Assembly: GCF_013343115.1 (NCBI RefSeq)
Contig: NZ_CP054570.1
Location: 1,364,001-1,428,000, forward strand
Source: Streptococcus sanguinis
GTDB lineage: Bacteria > Bacillota > Bacilli > Lactobacillales > Streptococcaceae
Direction of reading: 5' to 3'
DNA length: 64,000 nucleotides
Under the pieces are notes generated by a model. The model saw only the letters and a list, made by a program, of their open reading frames with translations, was not told the origin of the DNA and did no database searches. Every line of letters begins with the position of its first letter. The stretch's first letter is position 1. Shown one piece after another: positions 44,166 through 53,181 of the stretch. The position numbers and the translations under genes were made by a program.

Positions 44166-44931
44166 GATTGAACCTTTCTTTCAGGTAAACTTTCAAAATT
44201 TTCTTGGTCAGAAAGACTAGTGCCACTACTTCTACTAAAAGAAGAGCCTCAACAGCCAGTGGCGGAAGAAAGCCTACCTGAGCCAGAGCAGGCGCTAAGT
44301 CAATCAGGGCGTGAAGTCCCAGAGCGGCTAAAAAATACACTGGCGCCTTCTCCTTAACCGCCTTCCAAACCCAGAAGGTCAGAAGGATTTGAATGAGAAT
44401 AGCCAAGATCCGTTCAAAAGCCAAAAGATAGATGCTGCCAGCGCTCATGGAACGGACATTGTCAATAATTGCTTGGGGAATTTGAGCCAGCGTCTGGGCA
44501 TTCCCCTGACTTACTACTTGAGCTATAACCCAAAAGTTTAAGAGACTGACAATACCAACAAACAAAGCCTCAATACCACCATGACCCAAGCCATAGGCCA
44601 CACCATCCCTAAAGGTCAGTGGACGCTTCTTTTGCAGCCAGTAGAAGATGACCCAGCGGGCTGTTTCTTCAAAAATAGCTGCCGCAGCAATACCATAAAG
44701 GACATATAGCCAAGGATTTTCCGTCCGCAAAGCGATAGTCCCATCAGCTTGAGGCTGTAAAACGATACGGTGCAAAATATTTTCCAGAACCTGACTAGAA
44801 AGATAAAAGCCGACTCCCCCTAAAAGAAAGACTAATAAAGAAATGTGCTTGGTCTTTTTAAAATAAACCAAAGGAACAAGGACTGCCCCTAAAATCAGCA
44901 GCATAGCAATCAAGATATGAATGGAAATCAT
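44143..44931 (-). CDS. YhfC-family intramembrane protease-like protein
   Basis: A 262-residue membrane protein with eight or so hydrophobic segments. The motif EETARW, together with the later GLGHGGIEALF and GLHALIDL histidines, places it in the YhfC (glutamic-type) family related to CPBP proteases. The start MISIHILIAM is chosen since it lies downstream of the consensus promoter, while an earlier in-frame ATG overlaps that promoter. First gene of the SdpR/SdpI-like operon, so it may be part of a peptide stress response. Confidence 0.75.
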   Translation of the reverse strand: MISIHILIAMLLILGAVLVPLVYFKKTKHISLLVFLLGGVGFYLSSQVLENILHRIVLQPQADGTIALRTENPWLYVLYGIAAAAIFEETARWVIFYWLQKKRPLTFRDGVAYGLGHGGIEALFVGIVSLLNFWVIAQVVSQGNAQTLAQIPQAIIDNVRSMSAGSIYLLAFERILAILIQILLTFWVWKAVKEKAPVYFLAALGLHALIDLAPALAQVGFLPPLAVEALLLVEVVALVFLTKKILKVYLKERFNHGDQSNA

Positions 44932-44946
44932 CGTTTTTCTCCTGAA

Positions 44947-45025
44947 CTGTTTTGATTTTTTTCTAAATAGATTATACATCTTTCCTTTCTTTCTGTCAAA
45001 TCTATTTTGGTTTTTTTCTAAATAG
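44947..45025 (-). promoter_or_regulatory. Consensus promoter bracketed by two direct repeats
   Basis: A perfect TTGACA (44994-44999), 17 bases and TATAAT (44971-44976) on the minus strand. A 24-base direct repeat with two mismatches flanks it (44947-44970 and 45002-45025), each beginning CTATTTAGAAAAAAA. The repeats are 55 bases apart, about five helical turns. They probably bind the ArsR-type repressor encoded in the operon. Confidence 0.75.
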
Positions 45026-45062
45026 CTATCAAAAAATCTAGCCTGTCTAGACTAGATTGCTC

Positions 45063-46142
45063 TTAGTTCATATTAACCCGATGCCATTCGTTGATGACGT
45101 AGGCTAACTGACCAACTTGCTCAATTCCGACACCGCTGATCTCATCACTGGCCTCGGTGCTACCACCTAAATAAGCCGTATAGAGAGCTATAATATAGGG
45201 CTTCTCTTCCATAACTAATGCATCCACATTGAGCGCCTCACGAACATATCCAGGCTTTTGATAGATGGTAATGTCACGCAGATAGCGCTTATAGTATTCA
45301 CCTGGGAAGGATTCGCCTATATAATAAAGGATATCCTTGTACTTTTCCTGATTTTTAGACAAATACTCAAGGACCTGAATATAGTAGTCCGTCGTGGTCT
45401 TATTATTCTCACGGCTGATCGTCTTAATATCAGCCTTGGACTGACCGTAGCGACTAAACATATCATAGGCCTTTTCCATGCCGCCTAGACGCTCTGCTAA
45501 AGCGTAGGCTGGAGTATTTTCAGAATAAACCAAGGAATATTCCTGCATGTCTGATATTCTCATAGCACCGTTGAAAGCACCAACATAGTTATCATGCTCG
45601 CCCCTATATTCATAGTTTGTATTGGTAATATCAAACCGCTCGTCCATAGAAAGTTTGCCGGCAGCAACCTCATCTACTACCAGCATATTGAGAGGGAGCT
45701 TGTAGGTCGATCCCGCAGTCATAGGCTGGGTATCATTCATTGCAAAGGTCTTGCCAGTCGTCAAATCCTTATATGAAAATGCAACCTGGGAGGGTTCAAT
45801 TCCCATTTCAGTCATATAAGCCTGAATGACCTGAGTCAAATCCAAATTTGCATAGTCAAATCGCAGCCCCAAAGCATCCATAGTCGGGCCGTCCGCCTCC
45901 ATGACCTTCTGCTTCTCCTCTGGACTTTTCTCAACAGGCTTCGGCTTTTCTTCAACTAGTTTGGAATCAGGCTTGACTTTCTCTTCTTCCTGTTCTTGCT
46001 CGCCAGACTTTGCAAGTTGGGCAGCCTCTTGTGCTTTCTTTTCAATAGCCTTATTTCGTTGGGTTATAAAAAGGAAGATGAAGCCCAGCAGACAAAGACA
46101 AGAAAGGACAGCTACGATAATCGTTACAATTTTTTTACTCAA
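45063..46142 (-). CDS. Membrane-anchored class A beta-lactamase-like serine hydrolase
   Basis: A 359-residue protein with an N-terminal membrane anchor (residues about 5-25), a charged spacer rich in K, E and P (residues 30-80), then a beta-lactamase-like domain. The active-site SxxK is STYK in TAGSTYKLPLN, followed by YSENTPAYALAERLGG as the SDN-like element. It lacks a clear KTG. Such proteins are thought to act on wall peptides rather than drugs. The start is a TTG 7 bases after AGGAG; the upstream ATG frames have no ribosome-binding site. Confidence 0.7.
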   Translation of the reverse strand: MSKKIVTIIVAVLSCLCLLGFIFLFITQRNKAIEKKAQEAAQLAKSGEQEQEEEKVKPDSKLVEEKPKPVEKSPEEKQKVMEADGPTMDALGLRFDYANLDLTQVIQAYMTEMGIEPSQVAFSYKDLTTGKTFAMNDTQPMTAGSTYKLPLNMLVVDEVAAGKLSMDERFDITNTNYEYRGEHDNYVGAFNGAMRISDMQEYSLVYSENTPAYALAERLGGMEKAYDMFSRYGQSKADIKTISRENNKTTTDYYIQVLEYLSKNQEKYKDILYYIGESFPGEYYKRYLRDITIYQKPGYVREALNVDALVMEEKPYIIALYTAYLGGSTEASDEISGVGIEQVGQLAYVINEWHRVNMN

Positions 46143-46224
46143 AACATTTCTCCTAGCATTTGTATTATAAAAAATTATGAGGAAAATAACAAGTGAAACC
46201 CAGAAAAAAGGCATTTTAAGCATC

Positions 46225-46259
46225 AAAAAAGGCAAATCATTAATCGATTCGCCTTTTTA
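46225..46259 (-). terminator. sodA terminator
   Basis: AAAGGCGAATC, a seven-base loop and GATTTGCCTTT followed by T residues on the minus strand. Confidence 0.85.
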
Positions 46260-46277
46260 TCTATTGAAACTGCCTGT

Positions 46278-46883
46278 TTATTTAGCAGCAGCGTAAAGTT
46301 CGTCAACCTTTTTCCAGTTAATAACTGAGAAGAAAGCTTGGATGTAGTTCGGACGAAGATTGCGGTATTTCACATAGTAAGCATGTTCCCAAACATCCAG
46401 TCCCAAGATTGGAGTTTTACCTTCTGAAATAGGAGTATCCTGATTTGCTGTTGAGGTCACTTCCAACTTGCCTTCTTTGTTGACAACCAACCAAGCCCAG
46501 CCAGAACCAAAACGAGTTGTAGCCGCTGCAGTGAAAGCTGCTTTAAAGTCTTCAAATGATCCAAAAGTAGCTTCGATATCCGCTGCCAACTCTGCAGATG
46601 GTGATGTTTCTGCTGGTGTCATCAATTCCCAGAAAAGAGCGTGGTTAAGATGACCACCACCGTTGTTGATGACTGCTTGACGGATATCAGCTGGGATAGA
46701 CTCCACATCAGCCAATAATTTTTCCAAGTCTTCACCGATTTCAGGATGTTTTTCAAGCGCAGCATTAACATTCGTTACATAGGTATTGTGATGCTTGTCA
46801 TGATGCAAGTGCATTGTTTCTTCATCAATGTAAGGCTCTAACGCATCGTAAGCGTAAGGAAGATCAGGTAAGATAATTGCCAT
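46278..46883 (-). CDS. sodA: Superoxide dismutase (Mn)
   Basis: SodA removes superoxide in the cytoplasm. Metal ligands are visible: His in [13 protein letters not shown], His in [13 protein letters not shown], and Asp and His in [12 protein letters not shown]. Gly and Gln positions fit the manganese-using form. I start at [10 protein letters not shown], giving 201 residues; the frame is open upstream but runs past the promoter. It lies 62 bases after holA, with its own promoter between them. sodA is a classical marker gene for streptococcal species. Confidence 0.96.
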   Translation of the reverse strand: MAIILPDLPYAYDALEPYIDEETMHLHHDKHHNTYVTNVNAALEKHPEIGEDLEKLLADVESIPADIRQAVINNGGGHLNHALFWELMTPAETSPSAELAADIEATFGSFEDFKAAFTAAATTRFGSGWAWLVVNKEGKLEVTSTANQDTPISEGKTPILGLDVWEHAYYVKYRNLRPNYIQAFFSVINWKKVDELYAAAK

Positions 46884-46916
46884 TTGATAGACCTCTTTTT
46901 CTATATGATTATAAAA

Positions 46917-46945
46917 ATGATAACGCAATCATTAGAATTTTTCAA
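46917..46945 (-). promoter_or_regulatory. sodA promoter
   Basis: TTGAAA (46940-46945), 17 bases and TATCAT (46917-46922) on the minus strand. The -35 starts immediately after the holA stop codon. Confidence 0.65.
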
Positions 46946-47992
46946 CTATTTTGCTTGTAGCTCACCCGTCGCAATCTTGAGCAGAGCCAAATCAAACAGG
47001 TAATCTTTATCATACAGCCCCGACTTAATCTGATAATCCGTTTCAATCAGACAGGCCATAGTCTTTTTAAGAAAGGTTAAACTCAGCGAACGAGCATCTT
47101 TTAAGGCAAACTTGACTTGATAAGGATTGACCTTGCGGCCTAGATAGTCGGACAAATCAGACACAATCTGACTCTCAGCTCTGCCATTTTCTGCTAAAAT
47201 CTTGACCTGAGTAAAGATACGAAACTGCCCCAGCATAATAGCAATAAGCTTGATTTCATCCTCACCTTGAAGAGTCAAATCTCGCACCAAGCTTCTAGCT
47301 TCATCAATCTTCTGTCGCAAAATCAGCTGGGTCAGGTCAAAAATATTGTCCTGAAGAGTCTTGGGAATGGCCTCGGCAATATCTTCTAAACCAATCTGAC
47401 CAGACTCTTTATAACCTTTCAGAAAGGCTAAATTTTTACTAACTTCACTGAACTGAAAACCTGATTTCAGCAGCAACTGATCGAAAGCTGTCGGAGCAAA
47501 TTGTAATCCTTCTGCCTGCGCTTCCTTGCTGAAATAAGCCCGTAGATCTGCTTCCTTGAGTTCTGCAGCCTCAAAAATTTTCCCGTCCCGTTTCAGCAGT
47601 TTGACCAGACGGCGCTTGCTATCCAATTTGCCTTCTGCAAAGATAACCAGGCGAGTTGTATCTGCTGGATTTTCCAGATAATTTTCAAAAGATTTGAGTT
47701 CTTCATCAGTCAGATACCGCTTCTTGGCTGTTGTCAAATCAGCAAAATGATCCAAAATTACGATTTTTTCATCCGCAAAAAAAGGCAGACTGACCAAGTC
47801 CAATTCCACATCCTGATAGTTTGCTTCTTTCATATCAAAAATAGCAGTGTTCAAATCGCCCGGTTGAAACTGAATCTGGCGGAGAAACTGCTCCTTCAAC
47901 AACTCAAACTGACCCAAGTCATCTCCAGCCAAAATGGTCAAAGCAGGAAGGTTGCTTGGCGTGATTTTTTTAATTTCCTCAATAGCTAACAC
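46946..47992 (-). CDS. holA: DNA polymerase III, delta subunit
   Basis: HolA is the clamp-loader subunit that opens the beta ring during replication. The N-terminal AAA-like domain starts near LTILAGDDLGQFELLKEQF, with DLVSLPFFADEKIVILDHF following, a pattern shared by Gram-positive delta subunits. At 348 residues the length is standard. It lies between sodA and the DUF805 gene. In streptococci holA usually follows comEC; here the DUF805 gene is between them. Confidence 0.9.
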   Translation of the reverse strand: MLAIEEIKKITPSNLPALTILAGDDLGQFELLKEQFLRQIQFQPGDLNTAIFDMKEANYQDVELDLVSLPFFADEKIVILDHFADLTTAKKRYLTDEELKSFENYLENPADTTRLVIFAEGKLDSKRRLVKLLKRDGKIFEAAELKEADLRAYFSKEAQAEGLQFAPTAFDQLLLKSGFQFSEVSKNLAFLKGYKESGQIGLEDIAEAIPKTLQDNIFDLTQLILRQKIDEARSLVRDLTLQGEDEIKLIAIMLGQFRIFTQVKILAENGRAESQIVSDLSDYLGRKVNPYQVKFALKDARSLSLTFLKKTMACLIETDYQIKSGLYDKDYLFDLALLKIATGELQAK

Positions 47993-48207
47993 CGCAAGTC
48001 TCCCCTACTTTATATTTCTTGTCAATTTTTTTCATGTATTGATTGTAACAAAAAAGAGTCGGAAAGTCTGCTTTTTTCTTTGTAAACAAAATCTAATTTT
48101 TGAGTATATCTGCTATATAAATATGAACTATCAATGGCTTCTTTTTTCTTTGTTATGAAAAGCATTCATGTCTCGTTCTGTTAAAACTTTTCTCCGAACG
48201 ACAGAGC

Positions 48208-48240
48208 AAAAAGAGCTGGAAATATTCCAACTCTTTCTTT
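48208..48240 (-). terminator. Terminator of the DUF805 gene
   Basis: AAAGAGTTGGAATATTTCCAGCTCTTT forms an 11-bp stem (one G-U pair) followed by T residues, right after the stop codon on the minus strand. The centre GGAATATTTCC is self-complementary. Confidence 0.85.
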
Positions 48241-48242
48241 GT

Positions 48243-49379
48243 TTATTCATGATTTTCAGTTGCATCATCCACATTGTTTTCAGCAGGTGCAGTAGCTTGC
48301 TCCTCTTGAATTGGTGAAACAAAAGGATTATCCTCAACAGTTGCCTGAGTTCCAAAATCTTGAGGTGTTGACTGCTCAGGTGTTTCAGCAGTAAATGGAT
48401 TTTGAACTGGTTCTGCTTGCTCCACCGCTTGACTTTGATCAGAAACAGGTTGTTGTGGCTGTTGACCAAACTGCTGATCTTGGAAGCCACCTTGCTGTGG
48501 CTGTTGGCCAAATGGTTGGTTTTGGACTGGTTGCTGTGGTTGTTGACCAAACTGTTGGCCTTGGAAACCACCTTGTTGCGGCTGTTGACCAAACTGTTGA
48601 TTTTGAACTGGTTGTTGTGGTTGTTGACCAAATGATTGGTTTTGGACTGGTTGCTGTGGTTGTTGACCAAATTGTTGTCCTTGGAAACCACCTTGCTGTG
48701 GCTGTTGGCCAAACTGTTGATTTTGAACAGGTTGTTGTGACTGACCAAACTGTTGTCCTTGGAAACCGCCTTGTTGTGATTGCTGACCAAACTGTTGTCC
48801 TTGGAAACCACCTTGTTGTGGTTGTTTTTCATAGTTTAAACCTTGATTGTATGACTGTTGGCCAAACTGTTGTCCTTGGAAGTTTTGCTGGCCATATTGC
48901 TGACCGTATGAATTTCCAACCATTTCAGGCTTAGATCCTTGACAAAGCAAAACAATCAAAGCAATAAAACATGGAAGAGCTACAAGAACTGCAATAATAT
49001 TTAGAACAGGAATAAGGATTGCAATAGACGGACCAATAGCCAAAAATAGGAAAGCCCAATGATAACCAGCATCCCGCAAACGGCGAACTATAATTGCCAT
49101 ACTAGGAACTAAGATAGCTAAATAATAAATCAGTAGGATAAACCAAAAAATAACAGCAAATCCTGCCCCAGCCAAGAATGCTGATGGATCTGGTTCATAT
49201 CCATAAGCTGCGTCCTGAGCTACAGAAAAAATACTTCCTAATGCAGAAACCCAAATAATGATAAACAATGGTACGATGATAATCATGTGACACAAAAACG
49301 CCCACCAATAGTCTGACCGACTTGAACGGCCCGAAAAATCAGCATAGTGTGTCCAAAATTTTTTATATGCAGCAAACAT
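48243..49379 (-). CDS. DUF805 membrane protein with a glutamine-rich repeat tail
   Basis: A 378-residue protein in two parts. Residues about 1-155 form a DUF805 membrane domain with four segments and the conserved FSGRSSRSDYWWAFL start and VRRLRDAGYHWAF motif. Residues about 160-320 are low-complexity repeats built from QQFGQQPQQ with alternating GGFQG and PVQN linkers, ending in an acidic tail. The tail is likely disordered and cytoplasmic. DUF805 function is unknown. The repeats make a second long frame open on each strand, which is a by-product. Repeat number probably varies between strains. Confidence 0.8.
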   Translation of the reverse strand: MFAAYKKFWTHYADFSGRSSRSDYWWAFLCHMIIIVPLFIIIWVSALGSIFSVAQDAAYGYEPDPSAFLAGAGFAVIFWFILLIYYLAILVPSMAIIVRRLRDAGYHWAFLFLAIGPSIAILIPVLNIIAVLVALPCFIALIVLLCQGSKPEMVGNSYGQQYGQQNFQGQQFGQQSYNQGLNYEKQPQQGGFQGQQFGQQSQQGGFQGQQFGQSQQPVQNQQFGQQPQQGGFQGQQFGQQPQQPVQNQSFGQQPQQPVQNQQFGQQPQQGGFQGQQFGQQPQQPVQNQPFGQQPQQGGFQDQQFGQQPQQPVSDQSQAVEQAEPVQNPFTAETPEQSTPQDFGTQATVEDNPFVSPIQEEQATAPAENNVDDATENHE

Positions 49380-49508
49380 AAAATTCTCCTCTATAATTTT
49401 TTATACCCATTATCTTATCACAAATGCATAAATAAATCAATATGACTTCCTGACTGAAGCTAAATGGACATGAGAAAAAAGTATCAGTTGGAATCTTCAA
49501 TCTAGATA

Positions 49509-51749
49509 TCAGCGTACCGTTTCAATCCTCCAGGAATTCCAACCAATCAAACGAATGGCTCCCTGCTGGTCAGTTCGATAGATGGCTGTATTAAACTTCT
49601 CAAATCTTTGCAAAGTTTCCTGATGCGGATGTCGATAACGATTATTCTGGCCAGCTGATATCAAGGCCAGTTTCGGCTGAATTTGCTCTAAAAAATCTGG
49701 ACTGGAAGAGCCTTTGGAGCCATGGTGTCCTGCTTTTAAGACATCTGCTGTCAGCTGAGGGAATCGCTGCAGCAGTTCAATTTCTCCCTGCCTTTCCAAA
49801 TCACCTGTAAACAAAAATTTTGTCTGAAAGAACTCCCCGTAGAGTACAATCGAATCATCATTTCCACCGTCGCCTGTCCCACTAGGATAGAGAACCTGCA
49901 AAGCTGAGTCAAATACCGGAATCTCATCTCCCACTTCTACGACATGGACAGAACTTTCTATCTGCTCCAGCTTTTGAACAAAATCAGGCTGAGTGAGACT
50001 TCCTTTGGAAACATAGATTTCCTTGATGGAAAAATGCTTAGCTACCTCCAGCATATCTCCCATGTGATCGGTATCGGTATGAGTCAGGACCAATACATCC
50101 AGACTAGCAACACCACGACTTTTGAGATAGGGAATTAAGGTCTTTTCTGCATTGGATGAAGTCTGTCGCTCCTGCCAAGCCTCTTTCTTTCCTATCTCGA
50201 CTCGTCCCCCAACGTCAATCAAAATCGTCCTGCCCTGCCATTCCCGGAGAAAAATGCTATCTCCCTGACCAATATCCACTACTGTAATCTCATTTTGCAG
50301 CGGATGCTTTGTTAGGAAAAATAAGAGAAGAGCAAGCAAACTAAAAGATAAAAGCCAGCTTTTCTTTCTCCGAAAGTCATAGATTAAAGCCAAAACCAAA
50401 AGCAAAGCGAACAGTAACCAGAGGTTGGGCTTCCCAAAAATCAAAGGGCGCGGAGCAAAATCAGCTACCCAACGAATCACATCTTCGAGTAAGTCAAAGA
50501 AAAAATTGACTTGAGTGATTTTTAAAAGTGGTGACAAAATAAAAATGAGGGTTAAGCCTGGCAGTATCAGCAGGTCAAAGAATAGTGAAAATAAAAAAGT
50601 TAAAATCACGGACCAAGGCTGAAATTCAGAAAAATAGTAGATTAGTATAGGCAAAATCCCCAATGAAATAGTCAGACTTTCCGCTAAAAGCTTACGAATC
50701 GGCGGTAACTTTTCAAAATCCATCATAGAAATCAAAAAGGCATAGGCGCAGGACAAGACACCGCCTGCTGTCAGAAGAAAATTGGGCATGATGATAAAGA
50801 GAACCATCAGTGTCAGAGCAAAGTTATCTAATCTGGTCAGTCCTTGCTGGGCCAACAACTTCTGAACTAAGCTTCTGACGACAGAAACAGAAAAGCCTGT
50901 GAGTCCAGCATAGATAAATGAAAAAGGCAGCTGCAAAGCATTTACTGTCTCCCTCTTCATCCCCAAACGTAGAAGAATTCTGCGAAAACCATCCAAAAAG
51001 AAACCTACCTGCATACCAGACAAGGCAAACAAATGGATGATACCCAAGCTAGAATACAGGTCACTCATTTCCGCAAACTCCGTATCTAAGTCACCAAACA
51101 AGAGTCCTGTCATGTAATGGCTCATTGGACTAGGAAAATTACTTCGAATATAGACCAGCGCTTTTCTGCGCCAGACAGACAGCCAATCCAGTGGATTCAG
51201 GCTGGAAATTGGTCTTAGTGACTGAATCTTATTGATTTTTAAGGTACGGTAAATTCCCTGACTCTTTAAATAAGCCTGATAGTCAAAGCCCGAAAAATTT
51301 CGTTGTTGCTGGGCATGTTCAAACTCTCCTTCAAAATCAAGGACGACCAAATCTGTCAGCTGCTGAAAAGCTTTCTTTTCACTGGCTGATTTGATCTTGT
51401 AGAAGACCTGATAAAGCCGACCGTCCGTTCGCCCTCGAAAGGATAGGGAATCTCCATTGAATTTGATCGTATCCGGCAAAACTTGAACCGAGCTAGCTGA
51501 AGGAGGTTCCTGCCTAAAGGCCTGCTCTGCCATTTCCCGACGAAGCAAGAAAAAGAGGACAAAAAGGGACAGGAATGCCAAGGCAGCTAGACTTTTTTTG
51601 AGGGGATAGCTGAAAAAGAGACGAAGCAGAAGGACACCCAGCCCTAAATAAGCCAAGGAACTGCCAGAATAGACTGCAAAATAGACCCATACAAGAATGA
51701 AAGCCAGATAGATAGGGGCTAGGGGTAACTTTTTAATCCACTGTGACAT
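49509..51749 (-). CDS. comEC: Competence DNA channel protein ComEC/Rec2
   Basis: ComEC is the membrane channel through which transforming single-stranded DNA enters. The N-terminal half has a soluble OB-like part and then the competence membrane domain (GDLDTEFAEMSDLYSSLGI and IHLFALSGMQVGFFLDG). The C-terminal third is a metallo-beta-lactamase-like domain with HTDTDHMGD and GHHGSKGSSSPDFL, proposed to degrade the non-transported strand. Its 746 residues are usual. It overlaps comEA by 17 bases, so both depend on the CIN box upstream of comEA. Confidence 0.95.
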   Translation of the reverse strand: MSQWIKKLPLAPIYLAFILVWVYFAVYSGSSLAYLGLGVLLLRLFFSYPLKKSLAALAFLSLFVLFFLLRREMAEQAFRQEPPSASSVQVLPDTIKFNGDSLSFRGRTDGRLYQVFYKIKSASEKKAFQQLTDLVVLDFEGEFEHAQQQRNFSGFDYQAYLKSQGIYRTLKINKIQSLRPISSLNPLDWLSVWRRKALVYIRSNFPSPMSHYMTGLLFGDLDTEFAEMSDLYSSLGIIHLFALSGMQVGFFLDGFRRILLRLGMKRETVNALQLPFSFIYAGLTGFSVSVVRSLVQKLLAQQGLTRLDNFALTLMVLFIIMPNFLLTAGGVLSCAYAFLISMMDFEKLPPIRKLLAESLTISLGILPILIYYFSEFQPWSVILTFLFSLFFDLLILPGLTLIFILSPLLKITQVNFFFDLLEDVIRWVADFAPRPLIFGKPNLWLLFALLLVLALIYDFRRKKSWLLSFSLLALLLFFLTKHPLQNEITVVDIGQGDSIFLREWQGRTILIDVGGRVEIGKKEAWQERQTSSNAEKTLIPYLKSRGVASLDVLVLTHTDTDHMGDMLEVAKHFSIKEIYVSKGSLTQPDFVQKLEQIESSVHVVEVGDEIPVFDSALQVLYPSGTGDGGNDDSIVLYGEFFQTKFLFTGDLERQGEIELLQRFPQLTADVLKAGHHGSKGSSSPDFLEQIQPKLALISAGQNNRYRHPHQETLQRFEKFNTAIYRTDQQGAIRLIGWNSWRIETVR

Positions 51750-52413
51750 ATTCTTTCAGCTTTTCTAAGGTCTTATCTCCAATCCCTGACACTTTTTTCA
51801 GATCATCTACTGACTTGAAGCGGCCATTGCTTTCGCGGTAGGCTATGATGTCAGAAGCTCGCTTCTGTCCGATGCCTGAAATGGTCTGTAATTCAGCCTC
51901 TTTCGCCGTATTTAGATTGACCTTGTCCGACTTTCCACCACTGGCACCAGCAGAATCAGAAGCTCCTGCTTGATGCTGGCCACTCTGTGTGACATCAGCT
52001 CCTTCTTCACCAATCTTTGCCACATAGATTACTGCTTCATCCGTTAATTTTTGTGCCTGATTAATGGACTTAGCCTCGGCGTCTGCTATCAATCCGCCAG
52101 CTTTTTGGATGGCTTCATGCACTCTCGCTCCTGCTCTCAGCTCATAGACACCAGGATTCTTAACTGCTCCTTTAATATCCACAGTGACCTGCTCGCTTTC
52201 CTCTTCGTCCGCCTTATCCTTAGAGACAATCTTTTCGCTTTTTTCATCAGCTGAGCTGGATGAGGAAGTTATTTCTTGGCTCAAGGCGGTTACTTGATTT
52301 TGCGGTTGATGATTTCCTTTGATAAGGAAAAAACTACCTAGCACAGCGCCAACTACTGCCAGACCGACAAAGAGCTTGTATTCTTTCAGCTTTTCAATGA
52401 TTTCTTCAAGCAT
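51733..52413 (-). CDS. comEA: Competence DNA receptor ComEA
   Basis: ComEA is the membrane-anchored receptor for extracellular double-stranded DNA. After one N-terminal membrane helix (residues about 12-32) and a serine/acid linker comes an SLBB-like domain (VDIKGAVKNPGVYEL), a flexible linker, and two helix-hairpin-helix motifs (LQTISGIGQKRASDIIAY; LKKVSGIGDKTLEKLKEY). I start at MLEEIIEKL, giving 226 residues; an earlier ATG is upstream of the CIN box and cannot be used. An AAAGGAG site precedes this start. Confidence 0.95.
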   Translation of the reverse strand: MLEEIIEKLKEYKLFVGLAVVGAVLGSFFLIKGNHQPQNQVTALSQEITSSSSSADEKSEKIVSKDKADEEESEQVTVDIKGAVKNPGVYELRAGARVHEAIQKAGGLIADAEAKSINQAQKLTDEAVIYVAKIGEEGADVTQSGQHQAGASDSAGASGGKSDKVNLNTAKEAELQTISGIGQKRASDIIAYRESNGRFKSVDDLKKVSGIGDKTLEKLKEYVTVD

Positions 52414-52433
52414 ATTTTTCTCCTTTGTCTTTT

Positions 52434-52441
52434 TATTCGTA
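52434..52441 (-). promoter_or_regulatory. CIN box (ComX promoter) of comEA-comEC
   Basis: A perfect TACGAATA on the minus strand preceded by a T run, 20 bases upstream of the comEA start codon. It shows that the operon belongs to the late-competence regulon. Confidence 0.9.
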
Positions 52442-52560
52442 AAAAATTCAAAAAAATAAGACAAGCCGAAAGAATTTTCAGCTTGTCATATTTTAAAATC
52501 TTTATTTTGCAAGTAGTCGTATAGATAGGAGGGGCATTGATGAAAATAGGAGCTATAATA

Positions 52561-53088
52561 TCAATCTACTTTGCTTATCCTGTATATCCAAGCTTCTAAC
52601 TTTTGAGCTCTGCTATGTAAAAAAGCCAGATTTGCCAAAAGAAAAGCCATCACTAACACGCTTAGAATCAGAAGTAGCGACCAAGAAATCGACTGCTGAC
52701 TCAGATAAAGGACAAAGACTAAGGTGAGTATAGGAAAAGTCATCAAAGCTGTGAAGCCGCCCGGTACCCAGCGACGAAAGCGAAACACTTGCATGATATG
52801 GCCCAGCAGATGGAGGGTATGACAGAAGCCAATAGCCAGAGCCAGCTCGGGAATGCGAAATAGAATGGCAAGCAGCAAGAGAATAAAAGCTAGCAGAAAT
52901 TCATCCGCAATCATCAGAGCAATGCTTTCAGCAGAAAGATAACTTCCTCTTCTGGCAATGAACATCTCCTTTTGATAGCCTTGATGGTCTTGATTCTGAG
53001 AAATCCAAGGCCGAATCAGGATAATCTCATCAAACTCGTGCAGCATAAACAGTGATAAGGTTACAAAAGATAAAAAAGTAAGAGACAT
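52561..53088 (-). CDS. HXXEE-domain-like membrane protein
   Basis: A 175-residue membrane protein with five hydrophobic segments. The N-terminal MLHEFDEIIL with a following basic stretch and a later FCHTLHLLGHIMQ resemble the HXXEE family, whose function is not known. The histidines and acids near the membrane edge could bind metal. I start at MSLTFLSF, 5 bases after AAGGAGG. It lies between comEA and plsC and is not part of the known competence set. Confidence 0.55.
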   Translation of the reverse strand: MSLTFLSFVTLSLFMLHEFDEIILIRPWISQNQDHQGYQKEMFIARRGSYLSAESIALMIADEFLLAFILLLLAILFRIPELALAIGFCHTLHLLGHIMQVFRFRRWVPGGFTALMTFPILTLVFVLYLSQQSISWSLLLILSVLVMAFLLANLAFLHSRAQKLEAWIYRISKVD

Positions 53089-53132
53089 GACATCCTCCTT
53101 ATAAAACATACAAACATTATAGCTCACGCGCT

Positions 53133-53176
53133 AAAAAAAATCAGCTCCCAAGCAAGATTGCTCAGGAAGCTGATTA
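53133..53176 (-). terminator. plsC terminator
   Basis: AATCAGCTTCCTGAGCAA and TTGCTTGGGAGCTGATT form a long imperfect stem followed by eight T residues on the minus strand, just after plsC. Confidence 0.85.
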
Positions 53177-53181
53177 GTATC

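Noticed and set aside
48131-48832. A second open frame in the same direction over the glutamine-rich repeats, and another on the plus strand.
   Set aside because: Both arise from the regular repeat DNA of the DUF805 gene. They show only low-complexity sequence and no start signals.
48400-48900. Regular repeats that might suggest a CRISPR array.
   Set aside because: The repeats are in frame within a protein, have no unique spacers of constant length and no cas genes are near.
52414-52464. An upstream start for comEA.
   Set aside because: It lies before the CIN box, so it would not be in the competence transcript.
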